Below the pieces are notes generated by a model. That model had not been told where the DNA came from. It saw only the letters and a program-made list of their open reading frames with translations, and did not search any database. Below, one piece after another: positions 5,581 to 14,491 of a DNA stretch of 14,506 bases (position 1 is the stretch's first letter; every line of letters starts with the position of its first letter). The position numbers and the translations under genes are program-made. The DNA is from an uncultured bacterium (GTDB lineage: Bacteria > Cyanobacteriota > Vampirovibrionia > Gastranaerophilales > Gastranaerophilaceae): contig CACZPB010000156.1 in the NCBI GenBank assembly GCA_902782905.1, positions 1-14,506 on the forward strand, in the 5' to 3' direction.

Positions 5581-7299
5581 ATGTCAGTAGGACAATTCGT
5601 ATTTATGTTGCACAGTCATTTGCCATATTACAGAAAAGCAGGTATGTGGCCATTCGGAGAAGAAAATCTTTATGAATGTATGGCGGAAACATATGTACCT
5701 CTTTTGAATGCAATATCCGAATTATATGATGAAGGTATCAAAGCAAAGTTGACTGTAGGTATAACACCTATACTTGCTGAACAATTGAACGATGAGCATT
5801 TGCAAAACGGATTTGTAAAATATTTAGATGCTCAAATATCAGCTGTATCAAAAGATTTGGATAGATATCCTGATCCGAATGTTGCTCACAGTCAGCATCT
5901 TAAATATTTAGCAAAATATTATTTTGATTTGTGGAACAAATTGAGAGATGATTTTGTTAACAAATACGAAAAGAACTTAGTTAAATATTTCAAAAAATAT
6001 CAAGATTTGGGTTGTATTGAAATTACAACTTCAGGTGCTACACACGGTTTTTCTCCGCTATTGGCAACTGATGCAAACTTAAACGCTCAATTTAAAGTGG
6101 GTCAAGATACAACCAAAAGATTGTTTGGCAAAAAAGCAATGGGAGCTTGGCTTCCTGAATGTGCTTACCGTCAAGGCTACGAATACGTAGGCAAAGATGG
6201 TAAAAAACATTGGAGACCTGCTATTGAAGTAACTCTACAAAATAATGATATTCATTATTTCTTTACAGAATCTCATGTTATTGAAGGCGGAAATTCAATC
6301 GGTAACAGACGTGTAATCGGAATGTACGGAAATATTGAATATATTCCGCTGCCTGACAGACCAAAAACAGGTTATGATACATATTCCGCATATTGGCTTC
6401 CTGATGCTCAAGTTGCTGTTATGGGAAGAAATGACAGAGCCGGTTATCAAGTTTGGTCAGCCGCTGACGGTTATCCGGGAGACGGATGCTTCAGAGAATT
6501 CCACAAAAAAGACGACAAATCAGGCATGCATTATTGGAGAATAACATCTCCTACAACCGATTTAGGAGATAAAATGCTATACGATCCTGTGCTTGCATTT
6601 AATAAAGTGAATGAAAATTCAGATCACTATACAACTCTTATTTATCATTTATTAAACGATTATAAGCTCGCAAATAATAAAGAAGGTCTTGTAATGGTTT
6701 CATTTGATACAGAGTTTTTCGGTCACTGGTGGTTTGAAGGTGTTGAATTTATAAAACAAGTTATTAAGAAATTCAACCAATACCTTCCGGAAGTTGAGAG
6801 ACTAACAGCAGGTGAATATGTTACTAAATATCCTCCAAAAGAGGCTATTCAAATCCCTGAAAGCTCTTGGGGACAAGGAGGACATTTCTATGTATGGCAA
6901 AACCATTTGACTGAATGGATGTGGCCGATAATTCACTCTTGCGAAAAACGTATCAGTGCTATAGCGGATAAGTATCCGAATATTCCTGAAGACAAACTTC
7001 TTCACAGAGCATTGAATCAACTTGCAAGAGAAAACTTGCTGTTGCAATCATCAGATTGGCCGTTCTTGATTACAACTTGGCAGGCAAAGGATTATGCAAC
7101 AGACAGATTCAATGAACATGTTGACAGATTTAGTTTGATTGCAGATATGATCGAAAGCGGAAATATTGATAATGCTAAACTTCAAGAAATAGAAAGTATT
7201 GATAATTGTTTCCCTGTCATAGATTATAGAGTATATCAATCTATAGAAGAAGGTGTAATTCCTCAGCAGGAAAAGAAACTTGCGCCTCTATACGAATAA
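5581..7299 (+). CDS. GH57 family 1,4-alpha-glucan branching enzyme-type protein
   Basis: This 572-residue protein has the ordered motifs of glycoside hydrolase family 57 branching enzymes, which make alpha-1,6 branches in glycogen-like glucans. Region 1 is HSHLPY (11-16). Region 2 is GATHGF (152-157). Region 3 is GAWLPECAYR (188-197) with the expected nucleophile Glu193. Region 4 is SFDTEFFGHWWFEG (374-387) with the expected acid/base Asp376. A Trp-rich segment WGQGGHFYVWQNHLTEWMWP (430-449) is typical of the branching-enzyme subgroup. The length is close to the roughly 520-570 residues of characterised members. There is no signal peptide, so it is cytoplasmic. The ribosome binding site GGAGG lies 6-7 bases before the ATG. 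It is a single-gene unit with its own promoters and terminator. 4-alpha-glucanotransferase or amylase activity in this family cannot be fully excluded. Confidence 0.9.
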   Translation: MSVGQFVFMLHSHLPYYRKAGMWPFGEENLYECMAETYVPLLNAISELYDEGIKAKLTVGITPILAEQLNDEHLQNGFVKYLDAQISAVSKDLDRYPDPNVAHSQHLKYLAKYYFDLWNKLRDDFVNKYEKNLVKYFKKYQDLGCIEITTSGATHGFSPLLATDANLNAQFKVGQDTTKRLFGKKAMGAWLPECAYRQGYEYVGKDGKKHWRPAIEVTLQNNDIHYFFTESHVIEGGNSIGNRRVIGMYGNIEYIPLPDRPKTGYDTYSAYWLPDAQVAVMGRNDRAGYQVWSAADGYPGDGCFREFHKKDDKSGMHYWRITSPTTDLGDKMLYDPVLAFNKVNENSDHYTTLIYHLLNDYKLANNKEGLVMVSFDTEFFGHWWFEGVEFIKQVIKKFNQYLPEVERLTAGEYVTKYPPKEAIQIPESSWGQGGHFYVWQNHLTEWMWPIIHSCEKRISAIADKYPNIPEDKLLHRALNQLARENLLLQSSDWPFLITTWQAKDYATDRFNEHVDRFSLIADMIESGNIDNAKLQEIESIDNCFPVIDYRVYQSIEEGVIPQQEKKLAPLYE

Positions 7300-7323
7300 A
7301 ATTAAATAATACTTGATAATTCT

Positions 7324-7354
7324 AAAAAGAGCCGATATTTTATCGGCTCTTTTT
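7324..7354 (+). terminator. Strong Rho-independent terminator after the GH57 gene
   Basis: A perfect 14-base inverted repeat has arms AAAAAGAGCCGATA (7324-7337) and TATCGGCTCTTTTT (7341-7354) and a TTT loop. The GC-containing stem followed by T5 is a textbook terminator, 24 bases after the stop. The leading A-run also permits action on the other strand. Confidence 0.92.
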
Positions 7355-7360
7355 GTTATC

Positions 7361-7389
7361 TTGTTAAATTCTGATAAAAATGTTAAAAT
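7361..7389 (+). promoter_or_regulatory. Candidate promoter of the pilin-like gene
   Basis: TTGTTA (7361-7366), a 17-base spacer and TAAAAT (7384-7389), the latter preceded by TGT as in an extended -10. It lies directly after the GH57 terminator and gives a leader of about 28 bases. Confidence 0.5.
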
Positions 7390-7423
7390 TAACTTATACA
7401 GTTTGAAATGAGAGGTTTTATTT

Positions 7424-8107
7424 ATGAAAAAGAAATGTGCGTTTACTTTAGTTGAAGTATTAATAACACTTACTGTAATTGGTATAGTTGCAGCGTTAGC
7501 ATCACCGGCTCTTAATACGGCAATACAAAAATCAAAAGTAGGTCCTTCATTAAGGAAATTTATTTCCACAATGGAAAATGCTAATGAACATTTGTTGGGT
7601 GATGCAGAAGAAAATACGCTGAGCCCGATAACAAATAATAGTTCAGATGTTTATTGTGACAGATTAAAAAGGTATATCAAAGGTAACACATCAGGAACAG
7701 CACCATCAGTTTTGGGTTATACAAAAAGTGCTATAACTTTGCCGGAAGATGGAAAAGTGTTCAATTTTGCTAGAGGTGACAGCATGTATGTAGCACTTTA
7801 TGAACCGTCAGCAGAAGAGGCAAATCAACCTAATGGCTCATATAAAGGTCATTGTGGTGTCATCTATTATGATTTGAACGGATTTGATACAGCTCCAAAC
7901 AGTTTAGGAAAAGATATATTTGAATTTTATATTGATAACGGCGGAACAATCATTCCAAGAGCGAGCAAAATGGATAGAAGTGTTTATCCTGATCACGAAG
8001 AAAATAAGTGGTCTGATTCTTGCTCAGCTGCGCAAATTACAGGTGACGGTCATAATTGTGCAGGCTCTGTAGCGGATAATGGTTGGAAAGTTATTTATAA
8101 ATACTAA
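7424..8107 (+). CDS. Type IV pilin-like (prepilin-type N-terminal cleavage/methylation) protein
   Basis: The 227-residue protein begins MKKKCA followed by FTLVEVLITLTVIGIVAALA, the class III signal of type IV pilins and type II secretion pseudopilins. Prepilin peptidase (PilD-type) should cut between Ala6 and Phe7, leaving Phe1 and the conserved Glu5 (Glu11 of the precursor). The hydrophobic helix covers about residues 7-28. The remainder is a globular periplasmic or surface domain with cysteines in the central and C-terminal parts (DVYCDRL, GHCGVIYYDLNG, SDSCSAAQ, HNCAGS) that could form disulfides. The tail NGWKVIYKY recalls the many small pilin-like proteins of Gastranaerophilales genomes (from memory). 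Ala at -1 instead of Gly is tolerated but less common. A GAGG-type ribosome binding site lies 8 bases upstream. No pilus assembly genes are nearby. Confidence 0.88.
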   Translation: MKKKCAFTLVEVLITLTVIGIVAALASPALNTAIQKSKVGPSLRKFISTMENANEHLLGDAEENTLSPITNNSSDVYCDRLKRYIKGNTSGTAPSVLGYTKSAITLPEDGKVFNFARGDSMYVALYEPSAEEANQPNGSYKGHCGVIYYDLNGFDTAPNSLGKDIFEFYIDNGGTIIPRASKMDRSVYPDHEENKWSDSCSAAQITGDGHNCAGSVADNGWKVIYKY

Positions 8108-8128
8108 TAAATAATGATAACCAATAAT

Positions 8129-8160
8129 AAAAAAAGAGACTTATTTAAGTCTCTTTTTTT
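8129..8160. terminator. Bidirectional terminator between the pilin-like gene and secA
   Basis: Arms AAAAAAAGAGACTT (8129-8142) and AAGTCTCTTTTTTT (8147-8160) form a perfect 14-base inverted repeat around ATTT. Both strands end in a T7 run after the stem, so it can stop transcription from both convergent genes. It lies 21 bases after one stop and 12 bases after the other. Confidence 0.9.
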
Positions 8161-8172
8161 ATCATTGAAAAA

Positions 8173-10818
8173 TTAACTTTCTATTATTTCAACATCGCCG
8201 TTATCTGAAACAAACTGTATTCCGAATTTTGCTCTGAATAAATATCTGACAGTGTTACTTTGAATTTCAAACATCATTTTGTTGAATAGATCGTAAGCTT
8301 CTTTTTTATATTCAATAAGCGGGTCTTTTTGACCATAAGCACGAAGCCCGATTCCGTCTTTTAGCATGTCAATATTGTGCAGATGGTCTATCCACTGATT
8401 ATCCACAACTCTAAGAAGGATATCTCTTTCAAGAGAGCGCATCATATTATCTTCGCTGTATAGCTCTTGCGGAACAAAGTTTGAATCATATTGAGCTGAT
8501 ATAGCGTTATAAAATCCTACGATTTCATCTTCGTGGTCTCGGTATGCTTTTTGTGCAGCATCTTTTATTGAGTCATATATTTTATAGAAGCGTTTTCCTT
8601 TTATATCGTCTATTGAAATATATGAAAGTTGAGGAATTATTGAATGCAACTCTTTTATAAGAGTTTCCAAATCCTCTTGAATATACTCTTCAGGATTCAT
8701 TTCCGGCGTTATATAACTTTTTAGAAGTCTATCGATTTCTTTATCAATCATATAAGCAATATCTTCTCTCAAGTCTTTGCCGCTTAGAACTTTTCGTCTT
8801 TGTGCGTAGAATTTTTCTCTTTGTATATTCATAACATCGTCATATTGAAGCACGTTTTTACGAATATCAAAGTGATAAGTTTCAACCTTCTTTTGTGCTG
8901 ATTGAATTTGGCGAGTTATAAGAGACGATTCAATCGCCATATCTTCGTCAACATTGAGCATATTCATAAGTCCGGTAATTTTGTCTCCGCCAAATATTCT
9001 CATCAAGTTATCTTCAAGTGACAAGAAAAATCTTGTAGAACCGGGGTCTCCCTGACGAGCTGCACGACCTCTGAGCTGGTTGTCAATTCTTCTGGATTCA
9101 TGCCGCTCTGTTCCTATTACGTGAAGTCCTCCAAGCTCAACAACTTTTGCGTGTTCTTCCTCAGTAATCTTACGAGCTTTTTCAAGTGCTTTATTTTTTA
9201 ATTCTTCGTAGTTCTGGTTATCTTCTGTAATACCCTTCTTATCAAGTTCTTCTTTCGCAAGAAACTCTGCGTTACCACCCAATAGAATATCGGTACCTCT
9301 TCCTGCCATATTTGTCGCAATAGTAACGGCTCCGATACGACCGGCCTGTGCAATTATATAAGCTTCTCTTTCATGTTGTTTTGCATTTAGAACATTATGC
9401 TTAATTCCTTTTTTCTTTAAAAGAGAAGATATGTATTCTGATTTTTCGATACTAATTGTACCGACTAGCACAGGTCTTCCAAGTTTATTTTGTTCAATAA
9501 TATCGTTTACTACAGCGTTATATTTTGCTTTCTCGGTTTTGTAAATAACGTCAGGATAGTTAATTCTAATATCCGGCATATTTGTAGGAATAGCTGTAAC
9601 TTCAAGGTTATATATTTTGCCGAATTCCGCTTCCTCTGTCATAGCAGTACCCGTCATACCTGAAAGTTTCGGGTATAGCCTGAAGAGGTTTTGGAAGGTT
9701 ATGCTAGCAAGAGTTTGTGTCTCGTCTTGAATTTCTACCCCTTCTTTTGCTTCAATAGCTTGGTGAAGTCCGTCAGACCAACGGCGTCCCGGCATGAGAC
9801 GACCTGTAAATTCATCTACAATCATTACTTCACCGTCTTTAATAACGTAGTCAGTATCTTTTATAAAGAGTTCTTTTGCTTTTAGGGCATTTAGAAGGTC
9901 ATGAGCGTATTGATTGTTGATATCAAATAAATCTTTGCAGCCGATAATTTCCTGTGCTCTGTCAATACCGTCTTCTGTCAGAATGACGTTTTTATTTTTT
10001 TCATCGACTTCATAATCTTTAAGTTTTTCAAGCTGTGGTGCAACTTTTGCCATCAAAGTATAAGTGTCAGCTGATTTTTCGACCCTTCCGCTTATGATTA
10101 AAGGCGTTCTGGCTTCATCAATCAGGATACTGTCGACTTCGTCTATAATCGCATAATTATAAGGTCTTTGCACAAGCATTTCTTTAGAAGATGCCATATT
10201 ATCTCTCAGGTAATCAAAACCAAATTCGTTATTTGTGCCGTATGTTATGTCACACGCATAAGCGGCTCTTTTTCTGTTGAATTCTTCAGCATCGTGCTGA
10301 TTAGAAAGGATTACTCCGACAGTCAGCCCCAAAAATTTATAGATTTTTCCCATCCATTCGCTGTCACGTTTTGCGAGGTAGTCGTTTACTGTTACGACGT
10401 GTACACCTTTACCAGTTAAGGCATTTAAGTATGCGGCAAGTGTTGCAACAAGCGTTTTACCTTCGCCGGTTCTCATCTCGGCTATGTGACCGTTGTGAAG
10501 GAAATAACCGCCGATTAACTGTACGTCAAAGTGACGCATGTTAAGAACTCTTTTGCCGGCTTCTCTAACAGTTGCGAATGCTTCAGGTAATATTTTATCC
10601 AAAGCTTCTTTTTCAAGAATTCTGTCTGCTTTTTCGTTGTCGGATTTTGGACGTTTTGCCAAAATCTCCTTGAATTCGTCAGTTTTTGCGCGAAGTTCTT
10701 CGTCTGAAAGCTTCTCGAATTCAGGCTCTAATTTATTTATATGTTCAATGATACCCATGATTTTTTTGACTTTTTTCTCATTGGGGTCACCCAGTAATTT
10801 AAGTAAAAAACTAATCAT
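8173..10818 (-). CDS. secA: Preprotein translocase ATPase subunit SecA
   Basis: SecA is the cytoplasmic motor that drives unfolded preproteins through SecYEG using ATP. The 881-residue product has Walker A MRTGEGKT (115-122), [17 protein letters not shown] (192-208), the DEAD-type DEVD (226-229) in [23 protein letters not shown] (387-392), [10 protein letters not shown] (506-515) and [13 protein letters not shown] (581-593). It carries the family's variable insertion after the LLGG motif (about 516-556). The length is normal (E. coli SecA has 901). The C-terminus ends [10 protein letters not shown] and lacks the short Cys-rich zinc tail that binds SecB in many proteobacteria, as in several other lineages. 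GAGAGG lies about 8 bases before the ATG. It is monocistronic, ending at the shared terminator. Confidence 0.98.
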   Translation of the reverse strand: MISFLLKLLGDPNEKKVKKIMGIIEHINKLEPEFEKLSDEELRAKTDEFKEILAKRPKSDNEKADRILEKEALDKILPEAFATVREAGKRVLNMRHFDVQLIGGYFLHNGHIAEMRTGEGKTLVATLAAYLNALTGKGVHVVTVNDYLAKRDSEWMGKIYKFLGLTVGVILSNQHDAEEFNRKRAAYACDITYGTNNEFGFDYLRDNMASSKEMLVQRPYNYAIIDEVDSILIDEARTPLIISGRVEKSADTYTLMAKVAPQLEKLKDYEVDEKNKNVILTEDGIDRAQEIIGCKDLFDINNQYAHDLLNALKAKELFIKDTDYVIKDGEVMIVDEFTGRLMPGRRWSDGLHQAIEAKEGVEIQDETQTLASITFQNLFRLYPKLSGMTGTAMTEEAEFGKIYNLEVTAIPTNMPDIRINYPDVIYKTEKAKYNAVVNDIIEQNKLGRPVLVGTISIEKSEYISSLLKKKGIKHNVLNAKQHEREAYIIAQAGRIGAVTIATNMAGRGTDILLGGNAEFLAKEELDKKGITEDNQNYEELKNKALEKARKITEEEHAKVVELGGLHVIGTERHESRRIDNQLRGRAARQGDPGSTRFFLSLEDNLMRIFGGDKITGLMNMLNVDEDMAIESSLITRQIQSAQKKVETYHFDIRKNVLQYDDVMNIQREKFYAQRRKVLSGKDLREDIAYMIDKEIDRLLKSYITPEMNPEEYIQEDLETLIKELHSIIPQLSYISIDDIKGKRFYKIYDSIKDAAQKAYRDHEDEIVGFYNAISAQYDSNFVPQELYSEDNMMRSLERDILLRVVDNQWIDHLHNIDMLKDGIGLRAYGQKDPLIEYKKEAYDLFNKMMFEIQSNTVRYLFRAKFGIQFVSDNGDVEIIES

Positions 10819-10843
10819 ATCCTAATCCTCTCCAATTAACAAA

Positions 10844-10852
10844 ATGATAACA
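10844..10852 (-). promoter_or_regulatory. Candidate extended -10 promoter of secA
   Basis: On the minus strand TGT precedes TATCAT (10849-10844), without a good -35 box. It would give a leader of about 20 bases containing the ribosome binding site. Just upstream, ACAAA-TATAG-TTTGT (10852-10866) is a small perfect dyad. Confidence 0.35.
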
Positions 10853-10963
10853 CAAATATAGTTTGTAATAAAGTAGAAAACTGTCGGGTAAATATATAAA
10901 ATTAACTAATATGATGAATTATAGAAAAATAATGAAAAATGTTGCAGTTTAAAATGCATATCA

Positions 10964-10992
10964 TTTAAATTTGAAAGATAAGTCATTATAAT
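10964..10992 (+). promoter_or_regulatory. Candidate promoter of the MATE-rsmE-CCA operon
   Basis: TTTAAA (10964-10969) and a perfect TATAAT (10987-10992) are 17 bases apart. A start near 10999 leaves about 34 bases before the ATG at 11033. A second perfect TATAAT at 11021-11026 lacks a -35 box and would start transcription on the ATG itself. Confidence 0.45.
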
Positions 10993-11032
10993 GTCAATGC
11001 TTAGTCTATTTTGTTTGTACTATAATTTGTTT

Positions 11033-12343
11033 ATGGGGATAAAAAACAAATATTTGACCGAAATATTTCAAATGGCTCTGCCGATTATTTTGGGAAATCT
11101 CGGCTTTATTATGATAGGCGTAGGAGACGTTATTGTTGCAGGAAGACACTCTACGCAAACACTTGCGGCAGTAAGTTTAGCAACCGCGATTACTAATTGT
11201 TTAATGATGCTCGGTATAGGAATTTTGGCGAGCGTTTCTGCAATTCTTTCCAACTACAGAGGTGAAGGTAAAAGTGTGGAAAAATATTTTTATCCTTCGC
11301 TAAAATTTGCAATGCTGCTTGCTTGCATTACTTCTGTCTTAATATTCGGTATAATGCCATTGATTGATAAATTAAGATTTGGAGAAGTTTTGACCCCAAT
11401 TATAAAAGATTACTTTTTTGTAACCGGATTTGCAACCTTTGGAGCATATTTGCACTGTATGGCAAAAGAATATTTACAATCTTTTGAAATAGTGTTATTT
11501 CCCAATATATTAAATATATTTTGTATCTTCTTAAATCTAGGACTTAATATTTTGTTTGTATTCGGATGGAAATTTATACCTTCAATGGGTGCCGTAGGTC
11601 TTGCGATAGCAAGTTTGCTTACAAGATATTTTATGGGAATTGTTCTTTTTGCATATTGCTTTAAGCGTATAAAAATAGAAAAATCATCAGGAAATAATAA
11701 ATTATACTACAAAGACATTTTGAGGGTTGGTTTGCCGGCATCTCTTGCAATAATAGTAGAGTTCGCAGCGTTTAATATTGTTGCGGTTATTATGGGAAGA
11801 ATATCAGGTATTTATGCGGCTGCGCATAACATTTTGTGCACACTAACAAGCGTATCATTTATGATACCGCTAGCAGTTTCAAATGCTTTGGCTGTTAAAG
11901 TCGGCTTCGCAAACGGTGCAAAACAGTATGAAGAACTTAAAAAATATGCGTTTACAGGCATGAAAGTTTGCGCTGGTTTTATGGCTTGTTCTGCAGTCTT
12001 TATAGGATGTTTTCCCGAACTTTTAATAAAGCTTTTTACTTTAGATGCTGAACTTATAAAAGTATGTGTGCCGATTGTTTATGTGCTTTGTGCATTCCAA
12101 ATGTTTGACGGATGGCAAGTCTCTTTGTCAGGGATTTATAGAGGAATAAAAAAGACAAAAATTGTTATGGTTTCAAACTTCATTACATATTGGCTTATAG
12201 CTTTCCCTCTCGGATGCTTTTTAGCTTTAAAAGTCGGTTTAAATTTAATGGGATTCTGGATAAGTATAGGATTTTCTGCTATAGTTTTATGTACAATAAT
12301 GTATATAATCTTGCTTAGATATTTCAAAAAGATGGAGATATAA
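11033..12343 (+). CDS. MATE family multidrug/toxin efflux transporter
   Basis: The 436-residue protein has about twelve membrane segments in two related halves, the layout of MATE (NorM/DinF-type) cation-coupled exporters. The N-terminal half opens with EIFQMALPIILGNLGFIMIGVGDVIVAGR, where the ALP and the loop Asp-Val-Ile-Val-Ala-Gly match the family. The second half opens with YYKDILRVGLPASLAIIVEFAAFNIVAVIMGRISG, and MIPLAVSNALAVKVGFANGA is the conserved segment of TM8. The substrate cannot be told. I chose the ATG at 11033 because it leaves the usual short cytoplasmic lead. An in-frame ATG at 10991 lies within a TATAAT element and would add a hydrophobic stretch. Neither start has a clear ribosome binding site. 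The stop overlaps the rsmE start by one base (TAATG), so it leads the operon. Confidence 0.9.
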   Translation: MGIKNKYLTEIFQMALPIILGNLGFIMIGVGDVIVAGRHSTQTLAAVSLATAITNCLMMLGIGILASVSAILSNYRGEGKSVEKYFYPSLKFAMLLACITSVLIFGIMPLIDKLRFGEVLTPIIKDYFFVTGFATFGAYLHCMAKEYLQSFEIVLFPNILNIFCIFLNLGLNILFVFGWKFIPSMGAVGLAIASLLTRYFMGIVLFAYCFKRIKIEKSSGNNKLYYKDILRVGLPASLAIIVEFAAFNIVAVIMGRISGIYAAAHNILCTLTSVSFMIPLAVSNALAVKVGFANGAKQYEELKKYAFTGMKVCAGFMACSAVFIGCFPELLIKLFTLDAELIKVCVPIVYVLCAFQMFDGWQVSLSGIYRGIKKTKIVMVSNFITYWLIAFPLGCFLALKVGLNLMGFWISIGFSAIVLCTIMYIILLRYFKKMEI

Positions 12344-13077
12344 TGCCGCATTTTTTTATTAAAGCTGATGAAATTATTGATAAGAAAACTATAATAATAT
12401 CAGATAAAGAAAATTATCGCCACATCGCAAGAGCGCTTAGAGCAAAAACAGGCGAAGCTCTTTTGTTAATTGATGAAAAACAAATTCAATATGAAACAAT
12501 TATTTCACAAATCACAAGTAATGAAATTCTATGTGAAGTAAAAAAAACTTATCCTTCAAAACGAGATTTGGATCTTGACCTCTATTTGGCTCAGTCTCCA
12601 TTAAGAAGTGATGCGCAGCTTACAATTATGGAAAAAGCAACAGAGCTTGGAGTAAGAGCTGTTTATCCCGTTATAACAGATAATTGTGCGCTAAAAAGAG
12701 ATGTTGTTTCAAAAAAAATTGAAAAGTGGCAAAAGGTTATGTTCGAAGCTTCTAAACAGTGCGAAAGAGCAAAAATTCCACACTGCGAAGAAATTACAGA
12801 TTTTGACAGTTTACTAAAAAACAAATTCGACAAAATTATAGTCTTTGGTGAGCGTTCAACAGAAAAAAGCTTGAAAGAATATTTAAGAGAAAATCTTGTC
12901 CAAAAAGGCGAAAAAGTTTTGGTTATTATAGGTCCGGAGGGTGGATTTTCAGAAAGAGAATTTAATTATTTTAAAGAAAAGAAACTGCCTGTAGTATCAC
13001 TTGGAAATTTGATTTTGAAAGCAGAAACGGCAGTTATTGTTGCACTTGGAGATATCGTTTATGAATATCAGGGATGA
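12343..13077 (+). CDS. rsmE: 16S rRNA (uracil-1498 N3)-methyltransferase RsmE
   Basis: RsmE methylates N3 of U1498 in 16S rRNA of the 30S subunit, using S-adenosylmethionine. It belongs to the SPOUT class with a C-terminal trefoil knot. The 244-residue product shows the N-terminal PUA-like segment HIARALRAKTGE (27-38), MEKATELG (96-103), EASKQCERAKIP (135-146), the knot motif GPEGGFSEREF (197-207) and LGNLILKAETAVIVAL (220-235). All align with the family's GPEGG(F/L) and LG.RILR.ETA signatures, and the length is standard. GGAG lies 7 bases before the ATG. The one-base overlap with the MATE stop implies coupled translation, and the 3' end overlaps the next gene by 17 bases. The gene pairing looks like operon packing, not a shared pathway with the transporter. 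Confidence 0.97.
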   Translation: MPHFFIKADEIIDKKTIIISDKENYRHIARALRAKTGEALLLIDEKQIQYETIISQITSNEILCEVKKTYPSKRDLDLDLYLAQSPLRSDAQLTIMEKATELGVRAVYPVITDNCALKRDVVSKKIEKWQKVMFEASKQCERAKIPHCEEITDFDSLLKNKFDKIIVFGERSTEKSLKEYLRENLVQKGEKVLVIIGPEGGFSEREFNYFKEKKLPVVSLGNLILKAETAVIVALGDIVYEYQG

Positions 13078-14479
13078 TTTTATACTAAAAGATATTCATG
13101 AGGGCTATCTTGTTGGCGGTATGACAAGAGATTTTTTGCTAGGCAAAAAATCATCAGACAGAGATATCGCAATAAAATATGCTGAAAGTTTTGCTCAAAA
13201 AATTGCAAAAATTTTAAACGCAACATTTATAGTTCTCGATGCTGAAAATAAAATTTACAGAGTAGTTTTAAAAGATAAGGAAAACTATCTTGATATATCT
13301 GAGCTTCGAGGTGAAACAATTGAAGATGATCTCCTGAAACGTGATTTTACGATAAATGCAATTGCTTATGATTTGGCAGAAGATAAATTCATTGATGTAA
13401 CAGGCGGAATTGAGGATATAAAAAAAGGAATTCTGTGCGCAATAAAAGAAGAAAATTTTATTGAAGATCCGCTAAGAATACTTCGTGCGTACAGATTTAT
13501 GGCAACAACAGGATTTGAGCCTAACTCAAATCTGTCGGGAATTTTGCACAAATACCAAAATTTAATTAAAGAGCCTGCCAGTGAACGTGTAAATTACGAA
13601 ATTATGAAACTTTTTGGGGGAAAATATACTTCGAAAACATTATTAAAAATGTATGATGATGGAATTTTAGAAATTATATTTCCCTGTGTAAGAGAAATAA
13701 AAAAAATACCTTCAAACACGCATCATCACTTAGATTTGATTCACCATGTTATAGAAACTGTAAGGCAAATAGAAGTGCTGTATGAAAATGCAAAAGGTGA
13801 AGAAAAAGAACATTTAAACAGTGTTGATTTTGGCGGTTTTCCGCGTATAAATCATTTGAAACTTGCCGGTTTTTTACATGATATTGGAAAACCGTCAACT
13901 TGGACAATAGAAGGAACAGACGGTAAATGTATATGGAAAGTTTCAGATAAAAAAGAATACCCAAAAGACAAACTATATCGCCATAGATTTATAAAACATG
14001 ATTTGGAAGGTGCGAAGATGGTTGCACCGCTTCTCAAGTCTTTAAAATTTTCTAACAAACAAATTGATTACATATCAGATTTAATTCGTAATCACATTTA
14101 CCCCTCAAGCGTGATAGCATCTCCAAACTTGGATAAAAAAGTTATGATGCGATATGTCAGAAAGATGGGAAATAATGTTATAGATAACATTATTCTGGCT
14201 ATTGCAGACAGACTCTCAGCACAAGGAGAAGCTGTTACGCAAGAAATGACAGAAAATAATATTAACGGGCTTAAGAGATTGCTGGAATTCTATATAGAAG
14301 TAAAATCTACTTTAAAACCCCTTCCAAAACTTTTAGATGGTAATGAAATAATGAAAATTTTAAAAATAGAGCAATCTCCCAAATTGGGTATAGTTATTAG
14401 AGAATTAAAAGAAGCTCAATTAAACGGTGATATAAATACGAAAGAAGAAGCTATTGACTTTATAAAAACAGTATTATAA
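13061..14479 (+). CDS. CCA-adding-type tRNA nucleotidyltransferase with HD domain
   Basis: This 472-residue class II nucleotidyltransferase probably adds or repairs the CCA end of tRNAs. The head domain has the loop GGMTRDFLLGK (19-29) and a metal-binding pair Asp33 and Asp35 in SSDRDIAI. It is followed by LLKRDFTINAIAYD (91-104) and the neck motif EDPLRILRAYRF (135-146). An HD phosphohydrolase-type domain follows, with H221-H223, H228-H229, H273-D274 in FLHDIGKP, and a later HDLEGAK. I chose the ATG at 13061, with GGAG 9 bases upstream inside rsmE. A TTG at 13037 would extend it without support. Poly(A) polymerase or a CC- or A-adding specialist are alternatives, since sequence alone separates them poorly and some cyanobacterial relatives split the activities. 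Confidence 0.9.
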   Translation: MNIRDDFILKDIHEGYLVGGMTRDFLLGKKSSDRDIAIKYAESFAQKIAKILNATFIVLDAENKIYRVVLKDKENYLDISELRGETIEDDLLKRDFTINAIAYDLAEDKFIDVTGGIEDIKKGILCAIKEENFIEDPLRILRAYRFMATTGFEPNSNLSGILHKYQNLIKEPASERVNYEIMKLFGGKYTSKTLLKMYDDGILEIIFPCVREIKKIPSNTHHHLDLIHHVIETVRQIEVLYENAKGEEKEHLNSVDFGGFPRINHLKLAGFLHDIGKPSTWTIEGTDGKCIWKVSDKKEYPKDKLYRHRFIKHDLEGAKMVAPLLKSLKFSNKQIDYISDLIRNHIYPSSVIASPNLDKKVMMRYVRKMGNNVIDNIILAIADRLSAQGEAVTQEMTENNINGLKRLLEFYIEVKSTLKPLPKLLDGNEIMKILKIEQSPKLGIVIRELKEAQLNGDINTKEEAIDFIKTVL

Positions 14480-14491
14480 GATGTTTTCACT

